In this document: one piece after another, positions 58,145 through 64,000 of the stretch
Layout of the letters: every line of letters begins with the position of its first letter
How positions within the stretch are numbered: the stretch's first letter is position 1
Assembly (NCBI RefSeq): GCF_021049285.1
Contig: NZ_CP088017.1
Location: forward strand, 186,001-250,000
Direction of reading: 5' to 3'
DNA from: Ruania halotolerans
GTDB taxonomy: Bacteria > Actinomycetota > Actinomycetes > Actinomycetales > Beutenbergiaceae
Length of the DNA: 64,000 nucleotides
Notes under the pieces: generated by a model
Database searches by the model: none
Seen by the model: the letters and a program-made list of their open reading frames with translations, nothing else
What the model was told of the DNA's origin: nothing
Position numbers and translations under genes: made by a program

Positions 58145-58822
58145 GTGATCGAGGTGGTCGAATCAGCGTTCCGGGACCCCCTCGTCCGGGGAGCTCTGTC
58201 GATGGGGCTTGCCGTCGCCTTGATCGGGATCGCCTACGGAGCACTGACCGTCGACGGCGGTCTGCCGGTCTGGCTCGCCCCGCTGCTGGGGGTGCTCGTG
58301 CTCGCGGGTGCCTCGGAGATGCTGTTCGTCGGGCTCGCCGCGGGAGGAACCAGCCCGTGGTTGGCGATGGTGGCCGCGTTGCTGGTGAACACCCGGCACC
58401 TGCCCTACGGGATGGCCGTGCGACGGCTACTCGGCACTGGTTTCTGGCGGGTGGTGCGCACGCACGTGATGAACGATGAGTCCGTGGCCTACGGGCTCGC
58501 CCAACGTGACCCCGAGCGGGCCCGCCGGGCCTACACGATCGCCGGGCTCTCTGTGCTGGTCGGGTGGCCGGTGGGCGCGCTCGCCGGTGGGTTGCTCGGT
58601 CAGGTGATCGACCAGAGCGCCTGGGGGCTGGACGCCGTGTTCCCGGCGGTGATCCTCGCGCTGCTGCTTCCGGCGCTGCGCGAGTCCCGGCTGCGGGTGC
58701 CAGTGCTGGCAGCCGTGGTGGTCTCGGTGGCTGCCGCCGCGTGGGCGCCCACCGGTCTCGCACCGGTGCTGGGGTTGGTGGCGCTGCCGCTGTTGCTGCT
58801 TCGGAGGTGGCGTGATGCCTGA
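58145..58822 (+). CDS. azlC: AzlC-type branched-chain amino acid exporter, large subunit
   Basis: 225-aa membrane protein with about seven helices. Family features: AFRDPLVRGALSMGLAVALI, LLGVLVLAGASEMLFVGLAA, LLVNTRHLPYGMAVRRLLGT and HVMNDESVAYGLAQRD. AzlC pairs with small AzlD to export branched-chain amino acids or analogues. GTG start at 58145 with AGGGAGGGG upstream. It overlaps azlD by eight bases. Expression is probably governed by the divergent XRE-cupin regulator. Confidence 0.9.
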   Translation: MIEVVESAFRDPLVRGALSMGLAVALIGIAYGALTVDGGLPVWLAPLLGVLVLAGASEMLFVGLAAGGTSPWLAMVAALLVNTRHLPYGMAVRRLLGTGFWRVVRTHVMNDESVAYGLAQRDPERARRAYTIAGLSVLVGWPVGALAGGLLGQVIDQSAWGLDAVFPAVILALLLPALRESRLRVPVLAAVVVSVAAAAWAPTGLAPVLGLVALPLLLLRRWRDA

Positions 58823-59138
58823 GTTGTGCACCGTCCTGCTGGCCGGGCTCGGCCTGGCGCTGGGCACCTTTGCCATCCGCGCCTCCGGCGGCGCGGCCGG
58901 CGGGCTGCTCGAGTCCCGGCCCCGGGTGCAGCAGTTGATGGAGGACGGTGCGGTGCTCGTGCTCGCCTCCGTCATGGCCACCACCGCCCTCACCGACGGC
59001 GTCGCTTTCGCCGGCTACGCCCGCCCGGCCGGCGTGGCGCTGGCTGGCGTGCTGGCCTGGCGCGGGGTGCCATTGCCGGTGGTGCTGATGGTGGCTGCCG
59101 CCGGCACGGCAGGGCTACGAGCGCTGGGGGCGGCCTGA
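58815..59138 (+). CDS. azlD: AzlD-type branched-chain amino acid exporter, small subunit
   Basis: 107-aa membrane protein with four short helices (TVLLAGLGLALGTFAIRAS, GAVLVLASVMATTALTDGVA, RPAGVALAGVLAWRGVPLPV, VLMVAAAGTAGLRALGAA). Length and helix pattern match AzlD. Its start lies within the azlC end. Family members contain the same FAIR motif near residue 20. It ends 26 bp before a strong hairpin terminator. Confidence 0.88.
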   Translation: MPELCTVLLAGLGLALGTFAIRASGGAAGGLLESRPRVQQLMEDGAVLVLASVMATTALTDGVAFAGYARPAGVALAGVLAWRGVPLPVVLMVAAAGTAGLRALGAA

Positions 59139-59163
59139 TACGCGCGCACGTTGGTGTGCTGAC

Positions 59164-59192
59164 GGCCCCCGATCCGGTGTGCGGATCGGGGG
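59164..59192. terminator. Bidirectional intrinsic terminator
   Basis: Perfect 12-bp stem GCCCCCGATCCG (59164-59175) / CGGATCGGGGGC (59181-59192) on a five-base loop, between azlD and the convergent surface-protein gene. Confidence 0.85.
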
Positions 59193-59224
59193 CATCCGGG
59201 CTCGGAAGGGCTCCGCCCCGGCCG

Positions 59225-61771
59225 CTACTGTCGCTGTCGGCGCAGTTGGGTGAATACCAGGGCGATGCCGGCGCCGACCAACACGATCGCCGAGATGATC
59301 CAGGGGAGTACGTCGCCACCGGTCCGGCCGAGCTCAGCGGGAGCATCGTCGGCGGGGTTGGCCGTGCCCGGTACGCCTGGCTCGTTGGTGCCCGGCGCGC
59401 CCGGGTCGTCGGGGTCCTGCCCGGTGGGTTCCTCGGGGTCGGGATCCGGTGCGCCGGGTTCATCGGGATCCGGCTCCTCGGCGTCCGCGCGGGCGACGTT
59501 CGCGACGAAGGACTGGGAGGCCACGGGCGAAAAGTTGTCGGCGCCGGTGTAGACCGCCACGAGGTGGTACGTGCCGGGGGTGTCGAAGACCGGTGCGAGC
59601 TGTGCGACACCCTCGGCGTCGAGCGTCGTACTCGCGAGCAGATCCCCGCTCGCATCGCCTTCCCGCAACTCGACCGTGCCGCTCGGGGACGCGCTCGATG
59701 TCGTCAGGGTCGACGGGTCGAGCTCGGCACTCACGGAGACGGACACGGGAAGTGCTTCTCCTGCGATGGCCTCGGCGGAGGCGTCGACGTCGATCACGGT
59801 GCTCGCTCGCGACACCTCGTAGGTCACGGTGCCCGATGCATCGAGGCGGTGGTCGTCACCGACGAACTCGATGGTGTCGGTGTGCTCACCGGCGTCGAGA
59901 CCGGAGACCACGAACTGGGCGACGCCGTCGTCGATCTCGACGGCCTCACCATCGCGCATCGCGGTGCCGGTCTCGATCTCCGGGCACAGCGCGCTCCCCG
60001 GATCGTTGTCGCACGCGCCGGGGTCGATCTCGGCGTAGAACCGCGCCGAGAACTCCACCGGCTCTGGGTACACCCACTCGCCGTCGGCCGGATCGGCCAG
60101 TGGCACCACGCGTACCGGTGCCTTCTGGACGGTCCGATGGAGCTCATCGGAGGTCGACGCGGCGTACCGCACCTCCGGGCTGTCGTATGACGCCGTCAGC
60201 GTGTAGTCACCGGCCGGCAGCGAGGTGTCGAGCGTGGCGATGCCCGCGATGTTCACCGCCGCGTTGCCGAGCTCGCGGGAAACGCCGTCCTCATCCACCG
60301 CCGTGAACGTGACGGTGCCCGCCAGGGGCTCGATCCCCACCTGCTCCTCGCGCGCCGTGTGCGAGAGCAGCCGTACCGGCTCGCCGTCGACGGGCCCGGA
60401 GTCGCGGATCGGACTGGACGCATCGAGCGAGGTTGTCGTGCCGATGACGTGTTCGTAGATCCGCACGATGCCGTCGTCGTTCGCATAGTTCGCCAACTGC
60501 GTCGAGTCGTCGAGAACCGCCCCGCCGCCGTCCGGCTCGGTCATCCAGAGCACACCGGGTTCGGGAATGGGAATGTCCCGGTAGCCCGAACCGAAGTCCG
60601 GCGCATACACCCGGGTGGTCAGCTCCTCGTCCGCCTCGGCGTCTGTGGTGCCCGGGTGCCGCACGAACTGCACGTCATAGTGGTGATTGGTGATGATGCT
60701 CGGGGGATCCACATTCGTCAGCGCGATCACCCCGTTGTTGACGATGGTGCCGGCGCCGGCGATCCGCCCGGCGCCGATCGGGTCCTCCACGGACCCCAGG
60801 ATCTGCCCGGTCGGGCCGACGGTGAACTCGCCGTCGTCCCAGATCAGGTCGCCGTCGAAGATCGGGGTGCGGGTGTAGAGGGTGCCGTTGATGACGGCGT
60901 TTCCGTCTCCTGAGCCCCATGTGCCGCCGATCGCTGTGGCGCCACCTGCGGCGATCAGCGTGGCGTCCGGGCCGAGTGTGAGGTTGCCGCCGATCCCTCC
61001 GTTGGATCCGCCCACTGCTGCGGATTCCACCATGGTGCTGCTGGTGGCCAGGACGTAGGCGTGATCGGTGATGGTGACCGTGCCGCCGTTCCCGCTCACC
61101 TGGACGCCGCCGATGTCTCTGTGGAAGCCGCCGCCGATCGCGGCACCGTCGGCGGCTCGGGCGCGGACCGTCGCATTGCCCGTGATCTCGATCTCGCCGG
61201 CGTGGGTGTTCGCATGGCGGCTGCTGCCTCCGATAGCTGCGTCGCGGCCCAACGCGCCGCGGGCATACACACCGATGTCTCCGGTGATCGTCAGCTTCGC
61301 ACCCAACGGCACGGCCAGACCCATGAACGCATCGAGCCACGTGCCCTCGCACTCGCGCTCGACGAGCGCGCTCATGTCGCAGCCCGGCCCCACGGTGTTG
61401 GTGATGGTCAAGTGATTGCCGGGTTCGACGATCATGCGCAATGAGGGCAACCAGCCGAATCCGCGCAGATCGAGGGTGAGATCGCACTGGACCCTGGCAT
61501 TGGCGATGGAGTTGTCGTACTCGCCGCCGTCGCCCGGTACGACGATGCTCCCATCGAGGCAATCCGGGCCGAGGAGTTCGTGCGCCTCCTCCCAGGTGTC
61601 GAACACCCGGACCTCCGCGTCGAGCGGAGCGACCGCAGTCTCATCTGGTGAGGGTGGTGGGTCCTGCGCGTTTGCGCCGGAGGCCGGCGGAGCCATCGCG
61701 CCTGCGAAGACCGCCGCAGTCGCAGCGATGACGGCGAGTATCCGGGCACTTCGTCGCGCTGCAATCCGCAC
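59225..61771 (-). CDS. Wall-anchored surface protein with beta-helix and Ig-like repeats
   Basis: 848-aa secreted protein. Order: signal peptide (residues 1-33, ILAVIAATAAVFAGAMAPPA); a right-handed beta-helix-like region (about 120-330) with short Gly/Asn-rich turns such as ITGNATVRARAADGAAIGGG and AVGGSNGGIGGNLTLGP; Ig-like (Big_3/MBG-type) repeats (about 480-780: PAGDYTLTASYDSPEVRYAA, DTPGTYHLVAVYTGADNFSP); an acidic Pro/Asp/Glu spacer (about 775-810); the sorting signal LGRTG (814-818); one helix and a basic tail RRQRQ. The pentapeptide deviates from LPxTG by Gly for Pro. A sortase should anchor it to the wall. Likely an adhesin or matrix protein; no sortase gene is nearby. Confidence 0.82.
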   Translation of the reverse strand: MRIAARRSARILAVIAATAAVFAGAMAPPASGANAQDPPPSPDETAVAPLDAEVRVFDTWEEAHELLGPDCLDGSIVVPGDGGEYDNSIANARVQCDLTLDLRGFGWLPSLRMIVEPGNHLTITNTVGPGCDMSALVERECEGTWLDAFMGLAVPLGAKLTITGDIGVYARGALGRDAAIGGSSRHANTHAGEIEITGNATVRARAADGAAIGGGFHRDIGGVQVSGNGGTVTITDHAYVLATSSTMVESAAVGGSNGGIGGNLTLGPDATLIAAGGATAIGGTWGSGDGNAVINGTLYTRTPIFDGDLIWDDGEFTVGPTGQILGSVEDPIGAGRIAGAGTIVNNGVIALTNVDPPSIITNHHYDVQFVRHPGTTDAEADEELTTRVYAPDFGSGYRDIPIPEPGVLWMTEPDGGGAVLDDSTQLANYANDDGIVRIYEHVIGTTTSLDASSPIRDSGPVDGEPVRLLSHTAREEQVGIEPLAGTVTFTAVDEDGVSRELGNAAVNIAGIATLDTSLPAGDYTLTASYDSPEVRYAASTSDELHRTVQKAPVRVVPLADPADGEWVYPEPVEFSARFYAEIDPGACDNDPGSALCPEIETGTAMRDGEAVEIDDGVAQFVVSGLDAGEHTDTIEFVGDDHRLDASGTVTYEVSRASTVIDVDASAEAIAGEALPVSVSVSAELDPSTLTTSSASPSGTVELREGDASGDLLASTTLDAEGVAQLAPVFDTPGTYHLVAVYTGADNFSPVASQSFVANVARADAEEPDPDEPGAPDPDPEEPTGQDPDDPGAPGTNEPGVPGTANPADDAPAELGRTGGDVLPWIISAIVLVGAGIALVFTQLRRQRQ

Positions 61772-62040
61772 GAGTGACTTCTTTCCATGTCGTCGGTCTC
61801 GGAGCCCTCTACAGCCCTGATCTGGAGAATATCGTCCGTTTAACGATTGGACAACCGACTCGTGGGGTTCGTCACCTTGTGCCCCTACAACGCTGCCCCA
61901 CGACGTCGCGAGTGGCTGAAGTCGCCTCGGCGGCCGTGTTCGACGTTCATTTCGTGTATCAAACCTGCCGTGGCCTGCTCTTGAGAGACGCCAACGGCTC
62001 CCGGTAAGGGCGGAGCCTGCCGATCAGAAGGAGTGGGCCG

Positions 62041-62568
62041 ATGACTCATCAGGGATCCAGAAGGAGCACGGTGTGTGCGATGGCTGCGGCGATCGCGCTG
62101 GCCACAGTGGCCGGATGCAGTGTGGACAGTCTTATCGAGGAAGGTGTCGAGCGCGCCGTCGAAGAGGCTGCTGAGGCCGAGGGTGAGAACGTCGATGTGG
62201 ATCTTGACTCCGAGGACGGTGGCTTCGTGGTGGAGAGCGACGAAGGCTCCTTCTCGGTCGGAGGTGATCTCCCGGATAGCTTTCCGGGTGAGGACATCCC
62301 CTTGATCGACGGCGAGATTCTCAGCGCGTCGGCGATGCAGTCCGACGGGGCGTCGGGATGGGCTGTTCAGATTCAGGCGACGGGTGCGGATGCGTTCGAG
62401 CGCGCTCAGCAAGCACTGGAGGGTGCCGGGTTCGGCGAGTCTGGGGAGTCCTTCTCGATGTCCTCCGGGGACCTGGAGATGGTGGGCCTCGACAACGGCC
62501 ACTGGCAGGTGCTGCTGGCGTCGATCGAGGGCGAGGGCGTGGTCAGCTACACCGTCAACGAGATGTAG
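62041..62568 (+). CDS. Hypothetical secreted lipoprotein
   Basis: 175-aa lipoprotein, family not recognised. Signal peptide with lipobox ATVAGC (Cys at about residue 22). Then an acidic segment (IEEGVERAVEEAAEAEGENV, about 26-45) and a small mixed alpha/beta domain with SGWAVQIQATGADAFERAQQ and GHWQVLLASIEGEGVVSYTV near the end. The net charge is strongly acidic. A good AGAAGGAG ribosome binding site precedes the ATG at 62041. The 269-bp gap upstream (61772-62040) is shared with the divergent surface protein; I saw no clear operator there. Confidence 0.7.
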   Translation: MTHQGSRRSTVCAMAAAIALATVAGCSVDSLIEEGVERAVEEAAEAEGENVDVDLDSEDGGFVVESDEGSFSVGGDLPDSFPGEDIPLIDGEILSASAMQSDGASGWAVQIQATGADAFERAQQALEGAGFGESGESFSMSSGDLEMVGLDNGHWQVLLASIEGEGVVSYTVNEM

Positions 62569-62673
62569 GAGGGCTGCCACACTCCGAGCTACGTGTGTCC
62601 GTCGGCAGACCCCGGTCCCAGACGAACCGGTAGTCTGAAGGGATGATATTTCCCCGGCGATGGAGGCGATCGA

Positions 62674-63495
62674 ATGGCTGTATCCCGCGCTGATCGCCCA
62701 CTGTCCGTTCGTAGTCGAACTCGAATGGTGCGACAAGAGGAAATAGCCTCCTACGTCCTCACCCACGGTGTCGCGACACCGAACGAACTCACCGAAGTCG
62801 TCGGTGCCAGCTTGATGACCATTCACCGAGACCTCGATGAACTCGCGCGACGGGGTTTGATCCGCAAGTTTCACGGCGGAGTTTCAGCAACGCCGTCGTC
62901 GGTTTTCGAGAGCAGTTCCGCGTTCCGGATGAAGGTGCAACCCGAGCACAAAGAAGCGCTAGCGGTGGAGGCGATGCAGCGCATCGAGCCAGGAATGTCC
63001 CTGATGCTCGACACCTCGACGACCAACCTGTTTCTCGCCCGCCATATCGCACGTGCCGGTCCCATGCAGTTGACGGTGATCACGAACTATGTGCCGATCC
63101 TGCAGACGCTCCGCGGCTGCGAGGACCTCGATCTGATCATCATCGGTGGTGCCTACAACGCGAACCACGAGTCATTCTTCGGAATGAACGCGGTAGAGAT
63201 GGCCGAATCGCTCCATGTGAATCTCGCCATTCTCAGCACGTCATCCATGACCCCTCGCCTGACGTTTCATCAGGACCAGGACATCGTGACCATGAAGCGC
63301 GCCATGATGGATGCCGCGGATCGGCGACTGCTGTTGATGGACCCCACCAAGATCAAGCACACGGCGTTGCACCAATTGGCGCCGACGAGCGAGTTCGACG
63401 AGCTCGTGATCACCGACCCCGAGGACGCCGAGTTCATCCGATCCGTGGGCGAACACGTGCGCACCACGGTGATCGGTGTCGGCGGGGTCTCCTGA
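62674..63495 (+). CDS. DeoR-family transcriptional regulator
   Basis: 273-aa DeoR/GlpR regulator. The HTH lies at about residues 19-75 (RQEEIASYVLTHGVATPNEL, ASLMTIHRDLDELARRGLIR, KFHGG), somewhat offset by a 17-residue N-terminal stretch. Start alternatives are the ATG at 62674 or the ATG at codon 18 (MVRQEEIAS). The sugar-phosphate sensor domain follows: GMSLMLDTSTTNLFLARHIA, LTVITNYVPILQTL, LDLIIIGGAYNANHESFFG and LLMDPTKIKHTALHQLAP. Target genes are not in view; it may govern genes beyond the right edge. Confidence 0.88.
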   Translation: MAVSRADRPLSVRSRTRMVRQEEIASYVLTHGVATPNELTEVVGASLMTIHRDLDELARRGLIRKFHGGVSATPSSVFESSSAFRMKVQPEHKEALAVEAMQRIEPGMSLMLDTSTTNLFLARHIARAGPMQLTVITNYVPILQTLRGCEDLDLIIIGGAYNANHESFFGMNAVEMAESLHVNLAILSTSSMTPRLTFHQDQDIVTMKRAMMDAADRRLLLMDPTKIKHTALHQLAPTSEFDELVITDPEDAEFIRSVGEHVRTTVIGVGGVS

Positions 63496-63516
63496 CCGCC
63501 GGAGCCGGTACCAGGG

Positions 63517-64000
63517 TCAGCGACCTGTGCTGCTCCGGTAGAAGATCGTGCAGAGCCGGTCTGCATCGGGGCTCTCGTGCGCGCTCGTTGCGAACCCTGA
63601 GTACAGCCGTGCTGTGGCCCGAGACGTGTTACCCGAGCGCCCGGGGGGCGTGAGTGCCACGGCCAGTCCTTCCGGCTCGCGGCGGTGAAGGTCGAGACCG
63701 GAATGCTCGTCGGTGTGTGCGTCGACCTCACCGGTGCTCCACCGGAGCCGGGTCAACGCCGCATCGCCCATGCCCTCCGGTGGTGGCGGGTTCCCGGCAC
63801 CATACTTGGTGCCTACCATCATGTAGAGGTGGTCGCCGAGGCTCGCGTACCCCTGGAAGACGCCGCTGACCTCGGCGGGTGTCCCGACGTCGAACACCGG
63901 CTCGTAGGTCGGCCGTTCCTGCTTGATGTGGGCCAGGTCGAACAGGGCGTACCGGAACTCTGCGTCACGGTAGTAGCGCATCACCAGGCGCTCGTTGGCC
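63517..64000 (-). CDS. Unidentified protein, C-terminal part (truncated by window edge)
   Basis: The frame runs off the right edge, so the start is not visible; at least 160 residues are present. The sequence RYALFDLAHIKQERPTYEPV, GVFQGYASLGDHLYMMVGTK, LDLHRREPEGLAVALTPP and SADRLCTIFYRSSTGR-like ending suggests a beta-propeller domain of the TagC-like/phage-associated kind, in which REPEGLAV is a recurring motif. I am not certain of this family. It is convergent with the DeoR gene, 21 bp away. Confidence 0.5.
   Translation of the reverse strand, partial: ANERLVMRYYRDAEFRYALFDLAHIKQERPTYEPVFDVGTPAEVSGVFQGYASLGDHLYMMVGTKYGAGNPPPPEGMGDAALTRLRWSTGEVDAHTDEHSGLDLHRREPEGLAVALTPPGRSGNTSRATARLYSGFATSAHESPDADRLCTIFYRSSTGR

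Overview
The window is high-GC DNA with short intergenic gaps, many GTG starts, frequent ATGA/GTGA stop-start overlaps, Tat and lipobox signal peptides, and several probable F420-dependent enzymes (three LLM oxidoreductases and one PPOX-class protein). Together these point to a high-GC Gram-positive actinobacterium, probably a free-living or soil Micrococcales such as the Ruaniaceae/Beutenbergiaceae type. The order is an inference from gene style, not from a marker gene. No rRNA, tRNA, CRISPR array, transposase or phage structural gene was recognised. The contents are chromosomal and mostly nutrient uptake and catabolism.

Layout. 1-5009: end of a sugar ABC importer operon (two permeases, binding lipoprotein) running into two GH76 alpha-1,6-mannanase-like enzymes, one cytosolic and one secreted, followed by a GntR/LacI hybrid regulator (5013-6110). 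6183-8640: a NiaP-like MFS carrier and a LacI regulator. The LacI gene is divergent from a PotABCD-like ABC importer plus an adenosine-deaminase-family hydrolase (8832-13813). 13844-16633: an LLM oxidoreductase and a DUF222/HNH protein. 16968-21104: a cupin fragment, a DapA-family lyase and a three-subunit flavin/iron-sulfur dehydrogenase of the hydroxyproline/opine type. 21110-21688: an HTH-cupin regulator. 21803-32148: a ten-gene overlapping operon with a complete Dpp-type peptide importer, an Xaa-Pro-dipeptidase-like amidohydrolase, a TIGR04076 protein, an LLM oxidoreductase, a DUF885 hydrolase and an NTF2-like protein. These two blocks look like one programme for importing and breaking down peptides and oxidising an imino or amino acid.

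32217-39323: an LLM enzyme, a strongly structured intergenic region holding a 12-codon micro-ORF and a three-way-junction RNA candidate, a small membrane protein, the base-excision-repair genes nei and nfo separated by 22-bp tandem repeats and a long hairpin, a fatty acid desaturase, dgoK-dgoA, and a small membrane protein. 39410-43933: an orphan sugar-binding lipoprotein, a DUF2071 protein, and a compact organoarsenical-type cluster (ArsO-like flavoprotein divergent from arsR-arsN). 43981-50038: a Lpl-type sugar ABC importer divergent from a beta-propeller glycosidase, with matching operators on both sides and a LacI regulator. 50101-59138: PPOX protein, MFS exporter, gamma-glutamyltransferase, gluconokinase, WYL regulator/RidA, thioredoxin-reductase-like protein with an XRE-cupin regulator, and a second XRE-cupin regulator divergent from azlCD. 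59225-64000: a wall-anchored beta-helix/Ig surface protein, a lipoprotein, a DeoR regulator and an edge fragment.

The least explained material is intergenic. It comprises the 33271-33465 micro-ORF/three-way-junction locus, the strand-asymmetric 25-bp stem at 34991-35054 with its tandem repeats, and a dispersed inverted-repeat family at 7613, 13823 and 32179. Several clean regulator/operator pairs can also be read directly from the sequence (arsR, the Lpl/LacI system, azlCD).
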